DNA of 12,439 bases from DASVNK01 sp964478815 (GTDB taxonomy: Bacteria > Verrucomicrobiota > Verrucomicrobiia > Limisphaerales > SXQI01): contig CAYZKY010000173.1 of NCBI GenBank assembly GCA_964478815.1, forward strand, positions 1-12,439, given 5' to 3'. Numbering within the stretch: position 1 is the first letter of the stretch; the number at the start of each line of letters is the position of its first letter. Shown here in pieces: positions 7,601-12,439 of this stretch. The position numbers and the translations under genes were made by a program. A model generated the notes under the pieces. The model did no database searches and had not been told where the DNA came from. It saw only the letters and a program-made list of their open reading frames with translations.

Positions 7601-7720
7601 CATGGCGCGTTGCCTAATCACCCCGACGATCCGCCGTGGGCCACTCCGCTCGCTTGGGCCACGCGCCGGGGCCATGCCGCCATCGCAGACTTGCTGAGGG
7701 AACAGGGGGCGACCGCGTGA
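4661..7720 (+). CDS. Large ankyrin-repeat protein, apparently two modules
   Basis: A 1019-residue protein built almost wholly of ankyrin repeats, with many degenerate units and insertions. Clear repeat cores include VLLEAGADAN (120-129), LLLAHGADPN (162-171), LLEHGADPN (221-229), LLEHGGDP (255-262), LLIERGAEVN (402-411), LLLERGTDP (554-562), ELLRRGANIEAK (652-663), LLLAYGADP (764-772), VLLEHGAP (800-807), FLAHGADVHARD (944-955) and LLLEHGALPN (977-986). No signal peptide or membrane helix is evident, so it is probably cytoplasmic and acts as a binding scaffold; the partner is unknown. A repeat-free linker around residues 465-505 separates two halves of similar size, each of which looks like a complete ankyrin protein of a kind found alone in soil bacteria (recalled, not checked). 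Coding-strand G is high, as in the permease. It converges with the TA pair, with 29 bases between stop codons and no visible terminator. Confidence 0.93.
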   Translation: MSEVDSQAGPTSARVEGACAIVDAFLVAASAPREAGHASGMLEEAERLLREHPHLAKGNIYAAAALGDAALLRTLLAQDQGLATKKGGPHGWDALTYLCFSRYLRLDAGRSEGFVEAAKVLLEAGADANTGWFEKAHQPKPEWESALYGAAGVAHHAGLTRLLLAHGADPNDGEVTYHAPEGWDNAVLKALVETGKLTPDSLATMLLRKHDWHDLEGVTYLLEHGADPNRPTHWGKTAFHQAVQSDNERRIIEALLEHGGDPTLTTDRSERSGHLGAVRSAVAMAARRGRRDVLELFERRGIDLKLTGAERLVAACALDREGEIRKFAGEEPRAVEELRAEGGRLLAGFAGVGNAAGIRRLLDLGVPVEAIFEEGEGYFGVAPNSTALHVAAWRLRAETVALLIERGAEVNRTDGHARTPLMLAVRACVDSYWTERRSPEAVAALLEADADVRGVMFPSGYELVDDLLRPRVVATAERIQRMIRPDDLKKDEPLLWSTGTGVEVWNMIGAAIVGDVSALRRMLDTHPALAHCYYHYRTPLYFAVRENQLEAVRLLLERGTDPLALAVNDSLLEITRDRGYAELEQFLKTSLAQTHNASPKGEPVAAAIRERNLAKVRELLDATPELLHQGDERSNQPIHWATMTRQPEVIDELLRRGANIEAKRIDGSRPIHLFNGDYHYRGWRDVPKEVTTTPAEVLAHLRARGAYCDIWTACHAGDIERVRELLREDASLANRLADCVTYYLGSGSPLRNAAARGHLAIVKLLLAYGADPKQPEPGIAPSGHALYSAVYHRHLEVARVLLEHGAPASAPVESSADALSIALSHKDEPMVELLCSYGAARSVDLLGHDGDVRTAAAVFAANPKMADDVDGFNSAAGNGHEALVRLMLRYQPDLTTRTGAAGKTPELTELLFRHGMNASHPDWLRITPLHEFARQNDVARARQFLAHGADVHARDEDIRSTPLGWAAKFGKIEMVQLLLEHGALPNHPDDPPWATPLAWATRRGHAAIADLLREQGATA

Positions 7721-7749
7721 GTGCGCCGGATATGACCTTAACAACGTGC

Positions 7750-8049
7750 CTACTCTTGCAATCGTTCCCACCAGTAGCCGGGCCTTCGGCTGGCATGGGC
7801 TACGGCCCAGATAATCAGATCATCCTGCCGAACCTCGTAAATAATCCAGAACGGAAACCGTTTCGCAAATGCGCGTCGGAGCCCGGAGTGGAAGCCGGTG
7901 TGGAGAAACGGTTGCTCGCGCAGGCGCGTGATCGTGCCTTCGATCGTTGCAACAAAAGCCAGCCCAAGCTCTTCGCGCACGCGCGAGTAATGGCGGATGG
8001 CTTGATGGTATTCCGCCTCAGCCGCCGGATGAAATCGGTAACCGATCAA
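7750..8049 (-). CDS. RelE/ParE-family toxin of a type II TA pair
   Basis: A 99-residue basic protein with the RelE/ParE layout: an N-terminal YRFHPAAEAEYHQAIRHY, a helical hairpin, then the conserved core LRRAFAKRFPFWIIYEV (58-73) and the end LIIWAVAHASRRPGYWWERL (79-97). The AHxxRRPGYW end is standard for a large ParE/RelE branch; whether it cuts mRNA at the ribosome or acts on gyrase cannot be told. The start appears to be TTG 8049, directly after the antitoxin stop (TGA 8052-8050), in the same frame and with no bases between; no other start codon lies upstream or near the N-terminus. Translation would therefore rely on restart after the antitoxin stop, keeping the toxin below the antitoxin. 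The gene ends at TAG 7750-7752, facing the ankyrin gene. Confidence 0.88.
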   Translation of the reverse strand: MIGYRFHPAAEAEYHQAIRHYSRVREELGLAFVATIEGTITRLREQPFLHTGFHSGLRRAFAKRFPFWIIYEVRQDDLIIWAVAHASRRPGYWWERLQE

Positions 8050-8292
8050 TCAGGCGCGAGACTTTCCCGTCAGTTCCCAAGCCCGTTGCGAGACCAGTTC
8101 GCCCGGCACAAGCTCGGCCCGGCCTTCAGCGAATTCTTTTCGGCGGCGGTCGATCTCCTCGAGCCATTCGGAAGGCAATGGTTGAGTCTCCCCTTCGCCG
8201 AGGCTTTCCAGGAGCTTGTCGGCGAGGCGCACTCGCTGTGCTGCCGGCAGCGCGAGCGCGCTTCGTTCAATCTCATCCACCATTAGAGCCAT
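8050..8292 (-). CDS. Addiction-module antitoxin (CHP02574-like)
   Basis: An 80-residue protein, MALMVDEIERSALALP then QRVRLADKLLESL, followed by PSEWLEEIDRRRKEFAEGRAELVPGE: the layout of the addiction-module component family that neutralises RelE/ParE toxins. It precedes its toxin, as in most such pairs. The frame extends to TTG 8328, but those extra codons coincide with a promoter-like sequence. I prefer ATG 8292, with ATG 8283 as an alternative. No Shine-Dalgarno sequence is seen, which fits a leaderless message. The length is normal for the family. The pair is likely to be autoregulated, but no operator could be recognised. Confidence 0.85.
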   Translation of the reverse strand: MALMVDEIERSALALPAAQRVRLADKLLESLGEGETQPLPSEWLEEIDRRRKEFAEGRAELVPGELVSQRAWELTGKSRA

Positions 8293-8299
8293 GCATCGA

Positions 8300-8328
8300 A
8301 ATCTAAGAACTCCAGAACGGCCCGTCAA
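8300..8328 (-). promoter_or_regulatory. Promoter of the TA pair, predicting a leaderless mRNA
   Basis: On the minus strand TTGACG (8328-8323, 5/6 to the -35 consensus) and TAGATT (8305-8300, 4/6 to the -10 consensus) are 17 bases apart, the optimal spacing. Seven bases follow before the A of ATG 8292, which is where transcription would begin. The antitoxin would then be translated from a leaderless transcript, in line with the absence of a ribosome site. Confidence 0.5.
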
Positions 8329-8387
8329 GGAAGCTTGGCTGGCGAATCTGCTTTCGACCTCAGTGCATTCTCTGTCCTAATCACGCT

Positions 8388-9053
8388 ATGATCCGCCTTT
8401 CCAATCTCGAAAAATCGTTCCAGACCCGCGCCGGGCAAAGCTGGGTGTTGCGGCAGATCAATCTCGACATCGCGGAAGGCGAATTCGTGACGATCATGGG
8501 GCCGAGCGGCGCCGGCAAGTCCACCTTGCTCGCGATTCTGGGGTGGTACGATCACACTTGGGAAGGCGAGTATCTCTTCAAAGGCCAGGCCACCAGCCCG
8601 CTTTCGCCCAAGGCCCGGGCGGCGTTGAACAAGCAGCACGTCGGGTTTGTCTTCCAACAGTTTCATTTGCTGGAGGATCTCACCGTGGCGGAGAATCTCG
8701 ACATTCCCCTCTCCTACCGGGATGTGAAGCGTTCCGAACGGCAGGCCATGGTGGCGGACATGCTCGATCGGTTCGGGATAGTCGGGAAGAAGGATCTGTT
8801 CCCCGGCCAATTGAGCGGTGGCCAGCAGCAACTCGTCGCGGTGGCGCGCGCGATCATCGCCAAGCCCGCTCTCCTGCTCGCCGACGAGCCGACCGGGAAC
8901 CTGCATTCCGAGCAGGGGCGCGAGATCATGAACTTGTTCCAGAAGCTCAACCAGGATGGGATGACCATCGTGCAGGTGACGCACTCGGAAGAAAACGCCA
9001 AACGCGGCCATCGGATCATCCGTTTGCGGGATGGCTGGCTGGAGAAGAATTGA
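8388..9053 (+). CDS. ABC transporter ATP-binding protein (MacB/LolD-type)
   Basis: A complete 221-residue ABC ATPase. Walker A GPSGAGKS at 38-45, Q-loop Gln90 (FVFQQFHLLEDLTVAENL), signature LSGGQ at 142-146, Walker B LLLADEPT with catalytic Glu167, and H-loop His199 (VTHS). It would energise export or lipoprotein release through FtsX/MacB-type permeases; the ADOP permease at 451 is the only full permease in the window. Two positions differ from the common pattern: Leu replaces Arg after the signature (LSGGQQQLVAVARA) and the D-loop reads GNLHS instead of GNLDS. I recall both features in related ATPases of Acidobacteria, so they may mark a subfamily rather than a defect. No ribosome site stands out before ATG 8388. 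Only 3 bases separate it from the response regulator, so they form one operon. Confidence 0.94.
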   Translation: MIRLSNLEKSFQTRAGQSWVLRQINLDIAEGEFVTIMGPSGAGKSTLLAILGWYDHTWEGEYLFKGQATSPLSPKARAALNKQHVGFVFQQFHLLEDLTVAENLDIPLSYRDVKRSERQAMVADMLDRFGIVGKKDLFPGQLSGGQQQLVAVARAIIAKPALLLADEPTGNLHSEQGREIMNLFQKLNQDGMTIVQVTHSEENAKRGHRIIRLRDGWLEKN

Positions 9054-9056
9054 ATC

Positions 9057-10421
9057 ATGTCCACGAAAGCACCCCAACTGCTCCTGGCCGACGACCAGCG
9101 CGACGTCCTCGAGGCCTTGCGCCTGCTGTTCAAGGGCGAGGGTTTCCAGACGTTTGAAGTCACTTCGCCGAACCGGATCGAGGAAGCCTTGCAGCAGCGC
9201 GAGTTCGATCTCGCCCTGATCGATCTGAATTACACCCGGGACACCACGTCCGGCCGCGAGGGGATCGGCCTGCTGGCCCGGCTGCGCGCGCTCGATCCGA
9301 ATCTGCCAGTGGTCGTGATGACGGCCTGGGGCAGCGTCGAACTCGCCGTCGAAGCGGTGCGGGCGGGCGCCCGCGATTTCGTGCAGAAGCCGTGGGATAA
9401 TGCCCGCTTGCTCACGACGGTCCGCACACAGATCGAGCTGTCCCAGGCCTTGCGCCGCTCCCAGCGCGTCGAGGCGGCCCACCGGGTGCAGAGCGGCTCA
9501 GCCACCGGCGAGTTCATCGCGTCTTCCCCGGCCATGCAGCCGGTGCTCGAAATGATCGAGCGGGTCGGGCCCTCCGATGCGAACGTGCTGATCTCCGGCG
9601 AGAACGGCACCGGCAAGGGGGTTATCGCCCGCGTGCTGCATGATCGCTCGGCGCGGGCGCAAGGCACGTTCGTCTCGGTCAATACCGGCGGATTGCACGA
9701 GGGAGTCTTCGAGAGCGAACTGTTGGGGCATGTCAAAGGCGCCTTCACCGACGCCAAGAGCGACCGGATCGGGCGGTTCGAAATGGCTGCCGGCGGCACC
9801 CTCTTTCTGGATGAGATCGCCAACGTCCCCCCCAGCCAGCAACGCAAGTTGCTGCGCGTGCTCGAGACCGGCGAGTTCGAAAGGCTCGGTTCCTCCCGCA
9901 CCCTCCGCTCCGATGTGCGAATCATCACGGCGACCAACGCCGATCTCCGGAAGGAGGTTCAGGCCGGCCAATTCCGCCAGGATTTGCTCTTCCGGCTGAA
10001 CACCATCGAAATCCGGCTTCCACCCCTGCGGGAGCGCGCCGAGGATATCCCGCTGCTGGCCGATTACTTTCTGCGCCAGCTCGGACTTCGGTATCGCAAG
10101 TCTCTCCGCGGCTTCGAGGAGGGGGCGCTCAAGCTGCTGCTGGCGCACCGCTGGCCGGGCAACGTCCGCGAACTCAGCCACGCCATCGAGCGGGCCGTCC
10201 TCATGGCCCGAGGCGAATGCGTGGCCGCCGCCGATCTCGGCCTGCAGGAAGCCGGGGCGGATCTCGAGGAACGCCTCGACACCATGACGCTCGACGACAT
10301 GGAGCGCCATATCATCCGCAAGGCCCTCGCGAAATTCAACGGCAAGGCCAATCTCGCCGCCGAGGCGCTCGGCCTGAGCCGCAGCGCCTTCTATCGCCGC
10401 CTCGAAAAGTACAAGCTCTGA
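9057..10421 (+). CDS. Sigma-54-dependent response regulator (NtrC/AtoC type)
   Basis: A 454-residue regulator with three domains. Receiver (about 6-125): acidic pair Asp12-Asp13, phosphoacceptor Asp56 (LALIDLNY), Thr89 and Lys111. AAA+ sigma-54 activation domain (about 152-385): Walker A GENGTGKG at 181-188, Walker B GGTLFLDEI at 246-254, and LFRLNTIEIRLPPLRER with WPGNVREL. Fis-type helix-turn-helix (about 412-454) ending NLAAEALGLSRSAFYRRLEKYKL. The sigma-54-contacting loop reads GAFTDA (228-233) instead of GAFTGA. It would activate sigma-54 promoters in response to phosphorylation, but no histidine kinase is present in the window, so the partner is unknown. The start ATG is 3 bases behind the ATPase stop in the junction TTGAATCATG. 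It probably regulates the transporter or an envelope stress response. Confidence 0.94.
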   Translation: MSTKAPQLLLADDQRDVLEALRLLFKGEGFQTFEVTSPNRIEEALQQREFDLALIDLNYTRDTTSGREGIGLLARLRALDPNLPVVVMTAWGSVELAVEAVRAGARDFVQKPWDNARLLTTVRTQIELSQALRRSQRVEAAHRVQSGSATGEFIASSPAMQPVLEMIERVGPSDANVLISGENGTGKGVIARVLHDRSARAQGTFVSVNTGGLHEGVFESELLGHVKGAFTDAKSDRIGRFEMAAGGTLFLDEIANVPPSQQRKLLRVLETGEFERLGSSRTLRSDVRIITATNADLRKEVQAGQFRQDLLFRLNTIEIRLPPLRERAEDIPLLADYFLRQLGLRYRKSLRGFEEGALKLLLAHRWPGNVRELSHAIERAVLMARGECVAAADLGLQEAGADLEERLDTMTLDDMERHIIRKALAKFNGKANLAAEALGLSRSAFYRRLEKYKL

Positions 10422-10468
10422 TGAAAAAGCGGTACCGCTTGCCCAAACCCAAAACCGGCGTAGCTTGA
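10421..10468 (+). CDS. Possible 15-codon basic leader/coupling ORF
   Basis: ATG 10421 overlaps the response-regulator stop (TGA 10419-10421) by one base, and the ORF MKKRYRLPKPKTGVA ends at TGA 10466-10468. The next gene starts 3 bases later in TTGAATCATG, the same 10 bases that join the ATPase and regulator genes (9050-9059). Its position suggests a link in a chain of coupled translation. The peptide is basic and matches nothing I know. It could be fortuitous; part of it is encoded by a palindrome at 10427-10440. Confidence 0.3.
   Translation: MKKRYRLPKPKTGVA
10427..10440. repeat. 14-bp perfect palindrome
   Basis: AAGCGGTACCGCTT is self-complementary over its full length and starts 6 bases after the response-regulator stop codon. 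As RNA it would allow only a 5-bp stem with a GTAC loop and no T-run follows, so it is a poor terminator. A dimer-binding site is possible but unproven. Confidence 0.4.
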
Positions 10469-10471
10469 ATC

Positions 10472-10681
10472 ATGGACTGGCAGGAGGTCGCCGCCCTTAT
10501 CATTGTCGCCGCCACCGCAGGGGCGTTTCTGTGGCGTGGTGGGCGTCGGCGTTCGAACCACCGTCCGGAGGGCGGGGCTTGCGGATGCACGGGATCGGCC
10601 CCGCCGCTCGGCGGGCGTCAGTCCATCGTTTTCCACGCGCGCAAGGGAGATCGCCCGCAGATTCTGGTGCGGAACCGTTGA
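10472..10681 (+). CDS. Small Cys-containing single-pass membrane protein
   Basis: A 69-residue protein with one N-terminal membrane helix (about 5-21, EVAALIIVAATAGAFLW), then a basic segment GGRRR that would stay in the cytoplasm, a short CGC motif (Cys37, Cys39) and an end IVFHARKGDRPQILVRNR. The layout (short helix, basic stretch, Cys-X-Cys) resembles the FeoB-associated Cys-rich membrane proteins, though no feo gene is nearby. I recall similar small proteins in Verrucomicrobiota but cannot name a function. It has no clear ribosome site and may depend on restart after the 15-codon ORF. Confidence 0.65.
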   Translation: MDWQEVAALIIVAATAGAFLWRGGRRRSNHRPEGGACGCTGSAPPLGGRQSIVFHARKGDRPQILVRNR

Positions 10682-10687
10682 TCGAAC

Positions 10688-10716
10688 TTGCTTTTTCGCG
10701 CCAGTGGAGTTACATA
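10688..10716 (+). promoter_or_regulatory. Possible promoter of the Hsp20-lon block
   Basis: TTGCTT and TACATA are separated by 17 bases in an A/T-richer gap between the small membrane protein and the hsp20 gene. Matches to the consensus are only moderate. No CIRCE or other heat-shock operator was found. Confidence 0.3.
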
Positions 10717-10730
10717 AATCATTGTACACG

Positions 10731-11114
10731 ATGTCGAAAGCGAGTCCGTTCCTGGAGTACGTTAAACGGCCTGAGATGGCTGGCGAGCCCGAGACTCAAT
10801 GGGTTCCCAATACCGACGTTTATCTCGCCGAAGACTGCCTCATCATCAAGGTCGAGCTGGCGGGCATGCGCCGGGAGGATCTTCAACTCATGATCGAGGG
10901 CAATCGCGTCCGCATCAGCGGCCATCGGCCGGATGGCTGCCGCGCTCCGAAGTGCAAATTTCTCGTGATGGAGATCAATTACGGCGCTTTCGAGAGCATC
11001 CTGGAACTCCCCGATGGCTACGATCTTTCCCGCGCCCGCGCCTCCTATCAGAACGGTTTCCTCCGGGTGGAAGTGCCTGTGCGCCAAAATGCTCACCCAT
11101 TGGAGCACCTCTAA
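10731..11114 (+). CDS. Small heat-shock protein (Hsp20/alpha-crystallin family)
   Basis: A 127-residue protein with an alpha-crystallin domain from about 24 to 118. It starts PNTDVYLAEDCLIIKVELAGMRREDLQLMIEGNRVRISG, the usual strand order, and has the family motif A-x-x-x-N-G-x-L as ASYQNGFL at 104-111, followed by VEVPV. Small heat-shock proteins bind unfolding proteins without ATP in the cytoplasm. The N-terminal arm is short (about 23 residues) and I see no C-terminal I-x-I motif, so large oligomers may be less stable. No ribosome site is seen before ATG 10731. It lies 46 bases ahead of lon in the same direction, giving a holdase next to a protease, a sensible quality-control pair. Confidence 0.92.
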   Translation: MSKASPFLEYVKRPEMAGEPETQWVPNTDVYLAEDCLIIKVELAGMRREDLQLMIEGNRVRISGHRPDGCRAPKCKFLVMEINYGAFESILELPDGYDLSRARASYQNGFLRVEVPVRQNAHPLEHL

Positions 11115-11160
11115 TAGTCTTTTTCTTGAATCTTTTCCTGTCCCGGGACCATCTAACTAG

Positions 11161-12439
11161 ATGGAGATGAACTCGCCCGACACGGAATTCATCCATATCT
11201 TGGGAACGCCGGGCGGCCCTGGCGGCGCACCGGTCAAGCCAGCTCCCAAGGCCCTGCCCGAAATCCTTCCGATTCTCGGCTTGGCGGACCTCGTCGTTTT
11301 CCCGGGCATGGTCGCCCCCTTGCTGGTCGAATCCGCCCAGAGCACCAAACTGATCGATGACGTGGTGGCCGGCGACCGTTTTCTCGGCCTGGTCCTGCAG
11401 CGCAATCCCGATGCGGAGAACCCCACGCCGCTCGAACTCCATCGCTTCGGCTGTGTCGGCCGCGTGATGAAAATGCTGAAGTTTCCCGACAACACCGTCC
11501 GGGTGCTCGTCGAGGGGGTGCGGCGTTTTGAAATCCAGGAGTACGTCGCGGAGCAGCCGTACCTCCGCGCCAAGGCGGCGCCGATTCCAGACACCACCGA
11601 GGATTCCCTCGAGATGACCGCGCTGGCCCGCAACGCCCAGCTTCAGTTCCAGGAGATCATCAATCTTTCCCCGGCCCTTTCCGAGCAGGTCAAGATCAAC
11701 GCCCTCAATACCGATCAGGCCGGCAAGCTCTCCGACCTCATCGGGGCCAATCTGAATCTCAGTCTCGAAGAGCGCCAGGGTCTTCTCGAAATCGGCTCCG
11801 TCAAGGAACGCCTCACCCGCCTCCTCCCGCTCATGGCCCGCGAGATCGAGGTCCTGACGCTGGGCACGAAAATTCAGAAAGAAGTCGCCACCGCGATGTC
11901 CAAATCGCAACGTGATTTTTTTCTCCGCGAGCAGATGCGCGCCATCCAGCGCGAACTGGGCGAATCGGATCCCGCGCAGACGGACGTCACGCAATTGCGC
12001 AAGGCTGTCGACGACAACCGCCTGCCGGAAGAAATCAAGAAGATCGCCCTCCGCGAGATCGACCGCCTGCAAGCGATTCCCTTCACCGCCGCTGAATACA
12101 CCGTCACCCGGAATTACCTCGACTGGCTGGTCCATCTGCCCTGGAACAAATCGACCGAGGACAAGATCGATCTCGAAGTCGCCGCGAAAATACTGGATGA
12201 GCAGCATTACGGCCTGCAAAAGGTCAAGGATCGGCTCCTGGAATTCCTCGCCGTGCTCAAGCTTCGCCAGCAGCTCAAGGGCCCCATCCTGTGCCTGGTC
12301 GGCCCTCCGGGCGTCGGCAAGACCTCCCTCGGCCGCAGCGTCGCCGATGCCTTGGGCCGCAAATTCGTCCGCATCGCCCTCGGCGGCATGCGGGACGAAG
12401 CCGAAATCCGCGGCCACCGCCGCACCTATGTCAGCGCTC
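11161..12439 (+). CDS. lon: ATP-dependent Lon protease, 5' part only
   Basis: The first 426 codons of Lon; the gene runs off the window. After a Gly/Pro-rich leader (about 15-30) comes the LAN substrate-binding domain (about 33-235; LPILGLADLVVFPGM, RFGCVGRVMKMLKFPDNTVRVLVEGVRRF), then a helical linker with SQRDFFLREQMRAIQRELGE and YLDWLVHLPW, and the start of the AAA+ domain with Walker A GPPGVGKT at 381-388 and LGGMRDEAEIRGHRRTY. Walker B and the Ser-Lys protease domain would lie beyond the end. Lon degrades misfolded and short-lived regulatory proteins, including many antitoxins. An in-frame TAG sits directly before ATG 11161; ATG 11167 is an alternative start. Codons are rich in C-ending forms, unlike the left part of the window. 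Confidence 0.95.
   Translation, partial: MEMNSPDTEFIHILGTPGGPGGAPVKPAPKALPEILPILGLADLVVFPGMVAPLLVESAQSTKLIDDVVAGDRFLGLVLQRNPDAENPTPLELHRFGCVGRVMKMLKFPDNTVRVLVEGVRRFEIQEYVAEQPYLRAKAAPIPDTTEDSLEMTALARNAQLQFQEIINLSPALSEQVKINALNTDQAGKLSDLIGANLNLSLEERQGLLEIGSVKERLTRLLPLMAREIEVLTLGTKIQKEVATAMSKSQRDFFLREQMRAIQRELGESDPAQTDVTQLRKAVDDNRLPEEIKKIALREIDRLQAIPFTAAEYTVTRNYLDWLVHLPWNKSTEDKIDLEVAAKILDEQHYGLQKVKDRLLEFLAVLKLRQQLKGPILCLVGPPGVGKTSLGRSVADALGRKFVRIALGGMRDEAEIRGHRRTYVSA

Noticed and set aside
7636..8286. A long + strand open frame over the TA pair
   Set aside because: It is the antisense of two recognisable TA genes and overlaps the end of the ankyrin gene.
8336..8351. Sigma-54 promoter ahead of the ATPase gene (TGG...TGC)
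   Set aside because: The GG and GC elements are 13 bases apart where 12 is required, and the rest of the consensus is poor.
10427..10440. Intrinsic terminator after the response regulator
   Set aside because: The palindrome leaves only a 5-bp stem and no T-run follows.
10975..12417. A 480-codon minus-strand open frame at the right end
   Set aside because: It mirrors the clearly recognisable lon and hsp20 coding sequence on the + strand and shows no family motif.

Overview
The window is GC-rich (most genes look around 60-65 % GC by eye) and reads like a soil or freshwater member of the Verrucomicrobiota; Acidobacteriota is the main alternative. The hints are an orphan ADOP-type duplicated permease, an ABC ATPase of the same ecological type followed by a sigma-54 response regulator, a very large ankyrin-repeat protein, a stand-alone four-helix-bundle (23S rRNA IVS-type) gene, and a Lon protease beginning that resembles verrucomicrobial Lon. 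No tRNA, rRNA, CRISPR array or transposase was seen.

Layout. (1) 1-450: gene-free, strongly G-rich and C-poor on the + strand, with a dense cluster of G-runs (142-191) able to form G-quadruplexes. (2) 451-2901: intact ADOP permease. (3) 2896-3341: a small cassette holding a four-helix-bundle gene, entered through three copies of a 7-bp repeat and bounded by imperfect inverted repeats. (4) 3345-3856: remains of a second ADOP permease. Its first 12 codons and its last ~35 codons survive, and between them lies an antisense, orphan antitoxin-like gene. (5) 3860-7720: a lower-GC probable lipoprotein, then a 1019-residue ankyrin protein that looks like two ankyrin modules joined end to end. (6) 8328-7750 on the minus strand: an addiction-module antitoxin and RelE/ParE toxin with a well-spaced promoter that predicts a leaderless transcript. 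(7) 8388-10681: ABC ATPase, sigma-54 response regulator, a possible 15-codon ORF and a small Cys-containing membrane protein, tightly chained. (8) 10731-12439: a small heat-shock protein and the 5' part of lon, cut by the window end.

How it may fit together (inference). The permease, the degraded second permease, the ATPase and the response regulator look like one MacB/LolCDE-like export locus with its own regulator. Accessory genes (four-helix-bundle cassette, antitoxin-like gene, lipoprotein, ankyrin protein, TA pair) now separate permease from ATPase. The Hsp20-lon pair is an ordinary protein quality-control block. The G-over-C bias of the + strand is clear in the left 7.7 kb and weak or reversed from 8.4 kb on, which fits a boundary between accessory and housekeeping DNA but does not prove it.

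The best candidate for something unusual is the four-helix-bundle cassette with its three-frame stop/start repeat, together with the permease remnant beside it.
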